This document shows, in pieces, positions 26,847 to 35,266 of a stretch of 64,000 nucleotides of DNA (its first letter is position 1; every line of letters begins with the position of its first letter). The position numbers and the translations under genes are program-made. The DNA comes from Deltaproteobacteria bacterium (GTDB lineage Bacteria; Myxococcota_A; UBA796; UBA2385). The stretch lies in assembly GCA_016792625.1 (NCBI GenBank), contig JAEUKK010000116.1, forward strand, positions 62,001 to 126,000, given 5' to 3'. The notes beneath the pieces were generated by a model. It was not told the DNA's origin. It saw nothing but the letters and a program-made list of their open reading frames with translations, and did not search any database.

Positions 26847-28994
26847 ATGGACATCCTCGCGGCCACCGAGAACAGCGCGGGGCCTTTGGCGGAGGGCTTG
26901 CTCCTCCAATATTGGAATGTGCTGCGCAAGCGGCGCTGGATCGTCTTGGCCTTCACCGGCTTCTTGATGACCAGCGTGACGATCGGCACGCTGCTCTCGA
27001 CGAGCTACTACGCGGCCACCACCGTCATCGAGATCAGCCCCAAGACCGACACGGTGCTGGACGTCGATGAGGTCAGCGAGTTCGTCACGGCGTCGAGCAG
27101 CTCTGAGCTGCGGAACTACTACGCGACCCAATACAAGATTATGCAGAGCCGCAGCACCATCGAGCGCGCGCTCAAAATCTTGCGGGAGAAGCACGGGATC
27201 ACCGACTTCGACGAAGAAGAGAAGCCGGTTCGGGCCTTTTTGTCCAACTTGACCGTGCAGCCGATCGTCGAGACCCACCTCGTGAGCATCAGCTACGAGC
27301 ACCCCGATCCGCAGCGGGCCATGCTCTACGCCGACGTGCTGGCCGAGGCCTACATGGCGTCCAACCTCGAGCGGGCGCTGGAGTCGAGCACCCGGGCCTT
27401 GGCCTGGCTCAACGACCAGGTCGAGGTCTTCCGCTCGCGGCAGCTCCAGAGTGACCTGAAGGTGGTCCAATTTCGGGCCGACAATGGGCTGGTGGGCAGC
27501 AGCGAGCAGTACAGCAGCTCGATGGAGCGCATGGCCAGCGTGCAGACCGCGTGGAGCGCGGCCTCGACGGCCCGCATCCAGATCGAGGCGGTCTACAACC
27601 AGCTCGCCGAGCTCTCGCGCTCGCCCGAGCAGAGCGCCCTGGCCCAGCACCTCTCGGTCACCAACCCGCAGCTCGGGGCCCTGCTGACCCGGCGCGACGA
27701 GCTGCAGCGCACCCGCGAGCAGCTCCGCTCGCGGGTCGGCGAGAAGCACCCCGACCTGCTCGCGGTCGACTCTGAGCTGGCCGCCGCCAAGGCGCAGATC
27801 CAGCAGATCCTCAACGACATCGTGCGCGGCCGCCGCGCCGAGCTTGAGGTCGCCCGCAACCAAGAGGCCTCGCTCGCCGCTGAGCTGGCCTTGATCCAAG
27901 AGGACGTCAAGGACCTCGACCGCAAGCTGGTCGACCTCAAGATCCTCGAGGCCGAGGCAGAGCGGAACCGCCAGTTTCACCAGAGCATCGACAAGCGCCT
28001 GTCTGAGGTCGATCTCAGCCACCTGCTGCGCAACAACAACATCCGCATCATCGACGCGGCGGTGGCGACCGACTCGCCGGTGCGCCCCAAGCTGCCGGTG
28101 AACCTCGCGATGGGCTTGGTGCTCGGCTTGTTTGGGGGCTGCGCGCTGGCCTTCTTCATTGAGTTCCTCGACACCACGGTCAAGAGCCGCGAGGACGTCG
28201 AGTCGGTCATCGGCGTGCCCCTGCTGGGCGTCGTTCCCGGCCTCGCGCCCGAAGAGCTGCTCTCCCTGCCCGGCGAGCTCGATCGCAACCTCTTCGTGCA
28301 CGCCCGGCCGCGTTCGACCGTCGCAGAGTGTCTGCGCAGCATCCGCGCGAACGTCTTCTTCCGCACGCCGAACAAGAAGGTCCGCACGCTGCTCATCACC
28401 AGCGCCGCGCCGCGCGAGGGCAAGAGCTTCACCAGCAGCAACCTCGCCGCGATCATCGCGATGTCGGGCAGCCGGGTGCTGCTCATCGACGCCGACCTGC
28501 GCCGACCGTCCTTGCACAAGCGCTTTGGCGTGCCCAACGATCTGGGGCTCTGCTCGGCCTTCACCGAGGACATGCCGCTGCGCTCATTGGCCCGCCCGAC
28601 CCACATCGACGGGCTCGACCTCGTGGTGGCCGGCCCGCCGCCGCCCAACCCGGGTGAGCTGCTCAGCGCGGGCCGCCTGCAGGCCGCCCTCGCCGCCGTG
28701 AGCGGCTACGACGTCATCATCATCGACTCGCCGCCGGTGAACGTGGTGGCCGACCCGCTGGTGCTCAGCGAGGTGGCCGATGGCGTGCTCCTCGTGGTCG
28801 AGGCGAACCGCACGAGCCGCAGCATGGTGCGTCAGGCCGGCGCCCGGCTGGCCGAGACGAACGCCCGGGTGCTCGGGGCCATCGTCAACAAGCTCGACAT
28901 CAAAACGTCGGGCTACAGCTACAACTACTACGATTCTTATGGCTACTACTACACCGAGGCGGAGCAGGAGGCCGAGGCCCAACAGGCGGGCTGA
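26847..28994 (+). CDS. Wzc-type polysaccharide co-polymerase and tyrosine autokinase
   Basis: The ATG at 26847 follows GGAGGG. The protein has 715 residues. It has a Wzz domain bounded by membrane helices at about residues 30-50 and 415-435, with a coiled-coil periplasmic part, then a BY-kinase domain: Walker A SAAPREGKSFTSSNLA near residue 522, A' LLIDADLRRPSLH, and B YDVIIIDSPPV. The C-terminus holds eight tyrosines in a short stretch (about 693-706) for autophosphorylation. It controls chain length and export with the Wza-like protein at 32380. No matching phosphatase is in the window. Confidence 0.95.
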   Translation: MDILAATENSAGPLAEGLLLQYWNVLRKRRWIVLAFTGFLMTSVTIGTLLSTSYYAATTVIEISPKTDTVLDVDEVSEFVTASSSSELRNYYATQYKIMQSRSTIERALKILREKHGITDFDEEEKPVRAFLSNLTVQPIVETHLVSISYEHPDPQRAMLYADVLAEAYMASNLERALESSTRALAWLNDQVEVFRSRQLQSDLKVVQFRADNGLVGSSEQYSSSMERMASVQTAWSAASTARIQIEAVYNQLAELSRSPEQSALAQHLSVTNPQLGALLTRRDELQRTREQLRSRVGEKHPDLLAVDSELAAAKAQIQQILNDIVRGRRAELEVARNQEASLAAELALIQEDVKDLDRKLVDLKILEAEAERNRQFHQSIDKRLSEVDLSHLLRNNNIRIIDAAVATDSPVRPKLPVNLAMGLVLGLFGGCALAFFIEFLDTTVKSREDVESVIGVPLLGVVPGLAPEELLSLPGELDRNLFVHARPRSTVAECLRSIRANVFFRTPNKKVRTLLITSAAPREGKSFTSSNLAAIIAMSGSRVLLIDADLRRPSLHKRFGVPNDLGLCSAFTEDMPLRSLARPTHIDGLDLVVAGPPPPNPGELLSAGRLQAALAAVSGYDVIIIDSPPVNVVADPLVLSEVADGVLLVVEANRTSRSMVRQAGARLAETNARVLGAIVNKLDIKTSGYSYNYYDSYGYYYTEAEQEAEAQQAG

Positions 28995-29005
28995 GCCCCC
29001 TGTCG

Positions 29006-29024
29006 CCCGGCCGCTGAGGCCGGG
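29006..29024 (+). terminator. Hairpin between the tyrosine kinase and priming transferase genes
   Basis: CCCGGCC and GGCCGGG form a perfect 7-bp stem with a 5-nt loop, 12 nt after the kinase stop codon in a 105-nt gap. It could terminate or attenuate readthrough into the downstream gene. No T-run. Confidence 0.4.
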
Positions 29025-29099
29025 GCCCCGCGCCCCCGACGGGTGCGAGGGCCCTGCACCGCCCGCCCCGCCGCGCCTCCCCGCTGCCCTGGTCGACCG

Positions 29100-30551
29100 A
29101 TGCGCACCTACCTCGTCGCCTTCGTCCTGAGCCTGGTGTGCAGCCTCGTGCTGACCAAGGTGCTGCGCGACCTGGCGAACAAGCTGCGTCTTTTCGACGC
29201 GGGCGGCGGCCGCAAGATCCACACCCGGCCGATCCCGCGGCTCGGCGGCGTGGCCGTCGTGCTCTCGATGGCGCTGCCCCTGCTCGGCCTCGCCTTTTGG
29301 GAGAACGACATCTCGCGGGCGATGTGGGCCGACAAGGCGCTGCTGGTCAGCCTTCTCGGCGGCGGCGGCCTGATGTTCGCGGTGGGCGTCTTTGATGACC
29401 TCACCGACGCGCGGGCCATCCTCAAGCTCGGCGCGCAGATCGGCGCGGCGCTCATCGTCTACCAGTCGGGCATCCAGATCGAGGCGGTCTCGGTGCCCTT
29501 CTTCCACCCGGTGCAGCTCGGCGTCTTTTCGATGCCGGCCACGGTGTTTTGGGTGGTGCTGGTGATGAACGCGGTCAACCTCATCGACGGCATGGACGGC
29601 CTCGCCGGCGGCGTCGTGGTGTTGGCCGGTGGCACCCTATTCATCATGTCGGTCATCGAGAACAACGTACTGGCAGCTATTCTGCTCGCGGTGGTCGTCG
29701 GCGGCACGATGGGCTTCTTGGCCTACAATGTGAGCCCGGCGAGCATCTTCCTCGGCGACACGGGCAGCCTCGTGCTCGGCTTTTTGCTCGCTTTGACCAG
29801 CGTGCACAGCAGCCAGAAGAGCTACACGCTCTTCTCGATCATCGCCGCGATGTTGGCCTTGGGCCTGCCCATCTTCGATCTCGGCATGGCGGTGATCCGC
29901 CGGGCGCTGGCCGGGCGGCCCCTGTTCTCGGGCGACCAGCACCACATCCACCACATCTTGTTGCGCAAGGGCTTCACCCAGTCGCAGTCGGCCTTGCTGC
30001 TTTTTGGTGGGGCCATCCTGCTCGAGGGCCTCGCGCTGGTCTTCATTTACGCCGACGACCAGCTCTCGGCGGTGGCCATCGCTGCGCTCGCCCCCTCGTT
30101 GTTCATCGTGGTGCGCTTGCTCGGCTACGGCGACATCATCCGGGCGACCCGGCGCCAGACCGCGCTGTCCGAGCTCGACGGGCAGGTGCGGGCCCGCTGC
30201 GCGCGGCTCGCCGCTCTGCGGGCAGCGCTGCGGTCGGCCCCCTCGGAGGAGGAGGGCTGGGCCGCGCTCATCGAGGCGGCCCCGGCGCTCGGCCTTGATC
30301 AGCTCGTGGAGCTCGATCTCGCTGGCCAGCCGCTGCGGCGCTGGGCCACCCGCGAGGACCGCCTCGACCAAGTGGCCCTCCAGAGCTTGTTCTCGCGCGA
30401 CCTGCCCCTGTGGGTCGACGGCGCCCAGGTCGGCGCGCTGCGGCTGTCGGGCCACGCCGAGGCCCAGCTCCTTGAACCGGTGGGGGAGCTGGTCTGCGCG
30501 TCCGTGGCCGATGGCTGGGCGGGCCTGCGCAGCGCCCGCGGTCCGGGCTGA
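29100..30551 (+). CDS. WecA/TagO-like polyprenyl-phosphate sugar-1-phosphate transferase with extra C-terminal domain
   Basis: The protein has 483 residues. The first 345 or so match the MraY/WecA family: RKIHTRPIPRLGGVAV, the VFDDLTDARAILK aspartates, NLIDGMDGLAGG, FLGDTGSLVLGF and the HIHH-type GDQHHIHHILLRKG. This enzyme primes polymer synthesis by placing a sugar-1-phosphate on undecaprenyl phosphate. The last 130 residues are an extra soluble region after the helices (VRARCARLAALRAAL, LWVDGAQVGALRLSG) not found in WecA, possibly a GAF-like regulatory fold. The site before the start is weak. Confidence 0.9.
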   Translation: MRTYLVAFVLSLVCSLVLTKVLRDLANKLRLFDAGGGRKIHTRPIPRLGGVAVVLSMALPLLGLAFWENDISRAMWADKALLVSLLGGGGLMFAVGVFDDLTDARAILKLGAQIGAALIVYQSGIQIEAVSVPFFHPVQLGVFSMPATVFWVVLVMNAVNLIDGMDGLAGGVVVLAGGTLFIMSVIENNVLAAILLAVVVGGTMGFLAYNVSPASIFLGDTGSLVLGFLLALTSVHSSQKSYTLFSIIAAMLALGLPIFDLGMAVIRRALAGRPLFSGDQHHIHHILLRKGFTQSQSALLLFGGAILLEGLALVFIYADDQLSAVAIAALAPSLFIVVRLLGYGDIIRATRRQTALSELDGQVRARCARLAALRAALRSAPSEEEGWAALIEAAPALGLDQLVELDLAGQPLRRWATREDRLDQVALQSLFSRDLPLWVDGAQVGALRLSGHAEAQLLEPVGELVCASVADGWAGLRSARGPG

Positions 30552-30613
30552 GAGAGGGCCCGCGCCCGGTCGACCGGAGCGCCGGCCGCAGGCCGGGTCG
30601 CGCAGCGACCAAG

Positions 30614-30669
30614 CCTGGGCGGCGGGGGAGCCCGGCGCCCTGCGCCGGCGCCCCCGCCGGGGCCCCAGG
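30614..30669. terminator. Long composite hairpin between convergent genes
   Basis: Three nested arms pair: CCTGGG with CCCAGG, GGCGGGGG with CCCCCGCC, and CCGGCGC with GCGCCGG, around a 3-nt loop. It occupies the 147-nt gap between the priming transferase and the Wzy-like gene and is the most stable-looking structure in the locus. A two-way terminator is the likely role. Confidence 0.5.
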
Positions 30670-30698
30670 CGCGCGCGGAGGGGGACCGTCGGCGCCCC

Positions 30699-32216
30699 TT
30701 AGGTGGTCACCGCGGCGGAGGTCACCGCGGGTGTGGACGCGCGGGGCCAGCGCAGGGGGCCGCGGCTCGGCTGCACCTTTCCCTCACGCAGCAGCTGCAT
30801 GTGCTCGGCGAAGGTGAGCGCGGCGAGGCCCCACATCATCCACCCGACGGTGATGCGGTTGATGAAGCTGTTGCTGACCATGTTCGCGACGGTGGCGCCG
30901 GCGCAGAGCGCGACGTTGAAGGCGGCCAGCTCGCGCGAGAAGGCGTCGGGCGAGTGGCGGTGCACGATGAGGCCCGAGCGCACGATGTGCAGCTGCATCA
31001 GCACATAGGACGCCGTCGCGATGGGCCCGACCTGGAAGGTCATGGTCAGGTAGTCGCTGTGGGGGTCGACATAGCCATCTTGGGCCATGGCGTAGGGGTT
31101 GAACGCCCCGCGGGTGAGCAGCCAGTGCTTGCCAATGCCGAGCCCGAGGATGATGTCGCCGATCGGCGCCTGCAGGTAGGCGGTGACGCCGGCCGTCCAG
31201 ATCGCCATGCGCCCGCTGCCCAGCTTGCGGCGCACCATCACGTTGTCGTCGGGCGCGAAGAGCAAGATCAGGTCTTTGAAGCGATCCTGCATCGCGGGGG
31301 TGAACAGCACGAAGATCGCGACCACGGCGGCGCCGGCGATGAGCAGCCGGTGGCGGCGGGTGACCAGCAGGTAGACCGCCCCGCAGACGCCGAGCGCGAG
31401 GATCGCGGTGCGCACGTAGGTCAGGTACATGCACAGGGCGGCGGCCCCGGTGTAGCCGGCCATCACCAGCTGGGCGCGCCGGTCGCGGCGCAGGCTGGCC
31501 TGCATGAACACCCACAGGCCCGCCGCGCTGATCACCAACATCATCAGCGCGTGGCTGTGCAGGTTCTTGTACCCGCCCATCAGCCGGTTGTAGCCGGCGA
31601 GGGTGTAGGTGTTCATCTGGCCGCGGGCGAGGTGAAAGAGCGAGAAGGCCACCGGCACGGCGAAGGTGACGATCACCGCGGTGAAGAAGAGCTTGCGGTG
31701 CCGCCGGTCAGTCAAGAACGCGGACAGGAGGAACATCAACAACAAAGGGGAGAGGTAACGGGCGAGGATCTCGGCCGCGCTGCGGATCTCGAGGTTGCGC
31801 AGGCCGCCGAAGGCCAAGACAGCGACGTAGGGCAGAAAGGCGGTGAGGCAGGGGTGGGCCTCGACCCGCCGCAGCTCGAGCAAGAAGAGGACCGCGCAGA
31901 GGCCGGTGACCGCGCCGGTGTACGCCTCCATCGGGTTGAGGCTGGCCACCGAGCCGGGCAGCCACCACATCAGGTCGAGCACGATGCGGAAGAGGAAGAA
32001 GCCGGCCAGGGCGAGGCCCGGCCGCCAAAAGAAGCCGATGACCGCGGCGATCGCAGCGACCAACGCGAGCTGGGCGGCGGGCGGGGTGAACATGACCGCC
32101 GCCGAGAGCAGGGCCAGCAGGGCGCCGCCCACCCCGAGCAGCAGCCACTGACCCGTGCCGCCGGCCGCCGGCGCCCGGTCGGCCAGCCGCGAGATGGCGT
32201 CGTTGAGCCGCTGCAC
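30699..32216 (-). CDS. Wzy-like O-antigen/exopolysaccharide polymerase
   Basis: The GTG at 32216 follows GGAGGTG at good spacing. The protein has 505 residues and about 11-12 membrane helices. The O-antigen-ligase/polymerase signature region is GLGIGKHWLLTRGAF followed by VDPHSDYLTMTFQVG, preceded by a helix-rich half with YVRTAILALGVCG. It probably polymerises repeat units on the periplasmic side. It differs from the other ligase-like protein (24292-26694) in lacking TPRs. It is divergent from the Wza-like gene. Confidence 0.82.
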   Translation of the reverse strand: MQRLNDAISRLADRAPAAGGTGQWLLLGVGGALLALLSAAVMFTPPAAQLALVAAIAAVIGFFWRPGLALAGFFLFRIVLDLMWWLPGSVASLNPMEAYTGAVTGLCAVLFLLELRRVEAHPCLTAFLPYVAVLAFGGLRNLEIRSAAEILARYLSPLLLMFLLSAFLTDRRHRKLFFTAVIVTFAVPVAFSLFHLARGQMNTYTLAGYNRLMGGYKNLHSHALMMLVISAAGLWVFMQASLRRDRRAQLVMAGYTGAAALCMYLTYVRTAILALGVCGAVYLLVTRRHRLLIAGAAVVAIFVLFTPAMQDRFKDLILLFAPDDNVMVRRKLGSGRMAIWTAGVTAYLQAPIGDIILGLGIGKHWLLTRGAFNPYAMAQDGYVDPHSDYLTMTFQVGPIATASYVLMQLHIVRSGLIVHRHSPDAFSRELAAFNVALCAGATVANMVSNSFINRITVGWMMWGLAALTFAEHMQLLREGKVQPSRGPLRWPRASTPAVTSAAVTT

Positions 32217-32379
32217 CGCACCTCCAGCGCCGAGCCTAGCCGCTCTGGTCGAGCCGCGCCCTGCAGCGGCGGCGGGCTGCAATTTCGCGCGCTTCGCCGA
32301 GGGCAGGGGGGCGGGCGCCCGCGGGATAGGGCGTCGCGGGGTGGGCGCAGGCGCGTCGCGGCCTTGGGGGAGGGTGCAG

Positions 32380-33252
32380 ATGGTCCGAGGCGGAGCAATC
32401 CGGTGGATGCGATTGGCCGTGGCCGCGCTCTCCGTCGCTTGGGCCGGGGCCCTGCCGGTGGCACATGGGCAAGACGCGGAGGGAGGCGACGCGGCGCCGG
32501 CGGCGAGCGCCGCGGCCCGGGGCTACACGCTGGGGCCCGGGGATGTCGCGACGGTGCGGGTCTACGGCGAGGACCGCCTGACCGGCCAATACGTGGTCGA
32601 GGACGACGGCGCCCTGAACCTGCCCTGGGTCGGCCGGGTCGACGTGCGTGGCTTGACCCTGTCTGAGGTCGCCGTGCGCGTGGCGGATCGCCTGCGCGAC
32701 GGCTTCTTGGTCAACCCGCAGGTCGCGGTCGAGGTCAAGAGCTTCGGCAGCCGGCCGGTGCAGGTGCTCGGCGCGGTGGCCCGGCCGGGCACCTACTTCC
32801 TCACCGGTGACACCGACCTGCTCGAGCTTTTGGCGATGGCCGGCGGCGTGCGCTCAGACAACAAGACGGGCACCCTCGAGGTCCAGGTCAAGCGCCCGGT
32901 CGAGGGGCAGATCCAGCTGAGCTCGGCGAGCCTCGACCGCCTGATGGGCGGCGGCGAGGGCAACCAGGGCGTGCAGGCCGGGGATGTGGTCGTGGTGACC
33001 AAGGGCCGGGTGGTCTTCGTGAGCGGCCAGGTGACCCGGCCCGGCGAGCTGCCGTGGCGCGAGGGCCTGACCGTCACCCAGGCGCTGGCTGCGGCGGGCG
33101 GCCCGGCGGCCTCGGCGCGGCTGCGGCGGGCCTGGCTGCTGCGCGGCGAGGAGCGGATCGCGATCGACATCAAGGCGATCCTGCGCGGCAAGGCGCCCGA
33201 CCTGAAGATCAACGCCGAGGATCAGCTCATCCTCGACGAGTCGCCCATTTAG
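32380..33252 (+). CDS. Wza-type polysaccharide export protein
   Basis: The ATG at 32380 follows GGGGGAGGG. The protein has 290 residues. A Sec signal (MRLAVAALSVAWAGALPVAHG) is followed by the poly-export domain (YTLGPGDVATVRVYG, DDGALNLPWVGRVDVRGLT, VAVEVKSFGSRPVQVLG) and two SLBB motifs (ARPGTYFLTG; VTRPGELPWREGLT). There is no lipobox, and the length is below that of E. coli Wza, so it may lack the outer-membrane helix. It works with the tyrosine kinase at 26847. A GGGATAGGG element lies about 50 nt upstream. Confidence 0.92.
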   Translation: MVRGGAIRWMRLAVAALSVAWAGALPVAHGQDAEGGDAAPAASAAARGYTLGPGDVATVRVYGEDRLTGQYVVEDDGALNLPWVGRVDVRGLTLSEVAVRVADRLRDGFLVNPQVAVEVKSFGSRPVQVLGAVARPGTYFLTGDTDLLELLAMAGGVRSDNKTGTLEVQVKRPVEGQIQLSSASLDRLMGGGEGNQGVQAGDVVVVTKGRVVFVSGQVTRPGELPWREGLTVTQALAAAGGPAASARLRRAWLLRGEERIAIDIKAILRGKAPDLKINAEDQLILDESPI

Positions 33253-33260
33253 GCGCGCGC

Positions 33261-33285
33261 CCGGCCGCGGTCCTCACGTGGCCGG
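33261..33285. terminator. Hairpin between Wza-like gene and plsY
   Basis: CCGGCC and GGCCGG pair with two further base pairs beyond a mismatch, in the 36-nt gap of a convergent pair. Weak two-way terminator candidate. Confidence 0.3.
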
Positions 33286-33288
33286 CCC

Positions 33289-33879
33289 TCAGAGCCCGAG
33301 CTCGGCCCCGCGCCAGAGGCGCTCGAGGTTCGGGCGGTGCCGCAGCAGCACGCCGAGCGCGAGGGCCAGCACCACCCAGCGACCCCCCTCGTCGAAGGCG
33401 AAGCCGAGGATGGGCAGGGCGGCCGCGGCGATGACCGCGCCGGCGCTGCTCTTGCGGGTGAGGCCGACGACGAGAGCCCACAAGAACAACGCGCCCAGCG
33501 TCGCTCTGGGGGCGAGCACTAGGCCCACCCCGGCGGCGGTCGCCACCCCCTTCCCGCCCTTGCCGTCGAGCAGGGGCGACCAGCAGTGGCCGGCGAAGGC
33601 GAGCAGGCCGAGCAGCCCGCCGGCGGGCAGGCTGGGCCAGAGCAGCGCGCCGGCGGCGGCGGGCAGCGCACCTTTGGCGGCGTCGAGGCCCAAGGTCAGC
33701 GCGCCGAGGCGCCAGCCAAGCAGGCGGTTGACGTTGGTGGCGCCGATGTTGCCGCTGCCCGCGGCCCGCACATCGACCTCGCTGAGCAGCGCGCCCAGGG
33801 CGTAGCCGGTGGGGATGGCGCCGAGCAGGCCGGCGACGGGGAGGGCGGCGATCAACCCGAGCGGGAGCAGCGCGCCCAT
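33289..33879 (-). CDS. plsY: Glycerol-3-phosphate acyltransferase PlsY
   Basis: The ATG at 33879 follows GGAGGTG. The protein has 196 residues, the family length, with five or so membrane helices. Family motifs are intact: GSGNIGATNVNR, GHCWSPLLDGKGGKGVATAAG, and FLWALVVGLTRKSSAGAVIAA. It acylates glycerol 3-phosphate from acyl phosphate in phospholipid synthesis. It is 19 nt downstream of a TPR gene on the same strand. The reading frame continues upstream inside that gene but without a plausible start. Confidence 0.95.
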   Translation of the reverse strand: MGALLPLGLIAALPVAGLLGAIPTGYALGALLSEVDVRAAGSGNIGATNVNRLLGWRLGALTLGLDAAKGALPAAAGALLWPSLPAGGLLGLLAFAGHCWSPLLDGKGGKGVATAAGVGLVLAPRATLGALFLWALVVGLTRKSSAGAVIAAAALPILGFAFDEGGRWVVLALALGVLLRHRPNLERLWRGAELGL

Positions 33880-33898
33880 CGGCACCTCCGCGGGGGGG

Positions 33899-35140
33899 CT
33901 ATCCGTGCACCGGCGGGCCGTCGTCTGCTTCGTCGAGCTGGTCAGCGAGGGCCCGCCAGGCGGCCGGACCGAGCAGGCCTGGCCCGCCGTCGGCGGCGAG
34001 GCGCAGGCCATGGAGCAGGGTGCGGCGCAGCCCGAGCACGTCGCCAGCGCGGGCGTGGGCCTCGGCGGCCTCGAGGTAGCGGGCCTGGGCGGCGGCGCGA
34101 TCACCGCGGGCGGCCTCAGCGTCGCCGCGCAGCCGCAGGCAGCAGGCGGCGGCGGCGGGCTCGGCGGCGGCCCAGGCCCGGCCCGCCGCAGCGGCGAGGG
34201 CCTGCGCCCGCTCGTGCTGGCCTTCGCGGAGGGCCAGATCGGCGGCCCGGCGGAGGTGGGCGGGGTCGGGCGCTGGGCCCCCGCTGCGGATCCCGCTCGC
34301 TGCGGCGCCGAGCTCGCCGCGGGCCAGCGCGAGGCCCGCCCGGCCCAGCCCGAGGTTGGCCTGCTCAGCGGCGGGTGGACGCAGGGCCGCGGCTTGGGCG
34401 TAGAGCTCGTCGGCCCGGAGCGCCTCGGCGCCGCTGACCGCGAGGTCGCCGAGCCCGCGCAGGGCGGCGGCCCGGCCCTCGGGCAGGTCGAGCTGGCGGT
34501 AGAGCGCGCCGGCCTCGCGGTAGAGGCGGCTGGCCGCGGCGGCCTGGCCCGCGGTGGCCAATCGGTCGGCCCGGCGGCGGCACAGGCGGGCGAGCAGGGG
34601 GAGGGCGCGGGCCCCGCGCAGCTGGGCGGCGGCCTCCTCCCAGGCGTGGGCGGCGCCGGCCCGGTCGGCCCGCTGGTGGCAGAGGTCCCCCTCTGCCCAG
34701 GCGCGCAGGGCCGCGGGCACCCCGGGCGTTTCGGGGTGGGGAGCCGCGCGGAGGCGCTCGAGGGCGAGCGCAGGTTGGCCCCGCGCGGCGCGGAGGCGGC
34801 AGAGCCCGACCAGCCGCAGGAGCGGTGGCGCGGGCGCCCACCACGCGGCGAGCAGCGCGGGCGTGGAGCAGGGCGGCGCGGGCCCGTCGATGAGCAGCGC
34901 GTCAAGCGGAGGGAGCGCGTCCGAGGCTGCGGGCGCTTCCGAGGTTTTGGGTGCGCCGGCTGGGGCGAGCGCGGGCGCCCCGGGGCCAAATAGCCGGAGC
35001 GCGGGGACCAGCGCCGCGGGCAGGCCGGCCAGCAGCCGCGGGGGCGAACTGGAGAGGGCGTCTGCGCAGAGCAGGGCGAGGTCTTCGGCGGTGCGCGCCC
35101 CACGCGCGTCAATCAGGGCGGGGGGAGCGGGCGCGCTCAT
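33899..35140 (-). CDS. TPR-like repeat protein of unknown function
   Basis: The protein has 413 residues, alanine- and leucine-rich (Ala above 30 percent in places). No signal peptide is evident. Residues about 120-400 consist of paired helices with TPR-like spacing (ALRAWAEGDLCHQRADRAGA, RLYREAGALYRQLDLPEGRA, AQARYLEAAEAHARAGDVLG). The N-terminal 90 residues (LIDARGARTAEDLALLCADAL, LDALLIDGPAP) might be a degenerate signalling or nucleotide-binding remnant. It likely mediates protein contacts. It is probably cotranscribed with plsY. Confidence 0.65.
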   Translation of the reverse strand: MSAPAPPALIDARGARTAEDLALLCADALSSSPPRLLAGLPAALVPALRLFGPGAPALAPAGAPKTSEAPAASDALPPLDALLIDGPAPPCSTPALLAAWWAPAPPLLRLVGLCRLRAARGQPALALERLRAAPHPETPGVPAALRAWAEGDLCHQRADRAGAAHAWEEAAAQLRGARALPLLARLCRRRADRLATAGQAAAASRLYREAGALYRQLDLPEGRAAALRGLGDLAVSGAEALRADELYAQAAALRPPAAEQANLGLGRAGLALARGELGAAASGIRSGGPAPDPAHLRRAADLALREGQHERAQALAAAAGRAWAAAEPAAAACCLRLRGDAEAARGDRAAAQARYLEAAEAHARAGDVLGLRRTLLHGLRLAADGGPGLLGPAAWRALADQLDEADDGPPVHG

Positions 35141-35204
35141 GGCGTCGCCCCGAGGAGCTGACGGCTGAGGGGAGGGCTCGACGGGCGGATCACCGACGCA
35201 CGAA

Positions 35205-35229
35205 CCCCGCCGGGAGGGGCCCGGCGGGG
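35205..35229 (-). terminator. Hairpin after the DUF3553-like gene
   Basis: CCCCGCCGGG and CCCGGCGGGG form a perfect 10-bp stem with a 5-nt loop, 38 nt past the minus-strand stop at 35267. On the minus strand it is followed by TTCGTG. Good candidate terminator. Confidence 0.55.
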
Positions 35230-35266
35230 GAAGGACCAGCGCGGCGTCGACCGCACGGGGGTCAGC

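Noticed and set aside
33880..35112. N-terminal extension of PlsY
   Set aside because: The frame is open but is out of phase with the TPR gene that occupies the same DNA; PlsY motifs and length fit the ATG at 33879 with its GGAGGTG.
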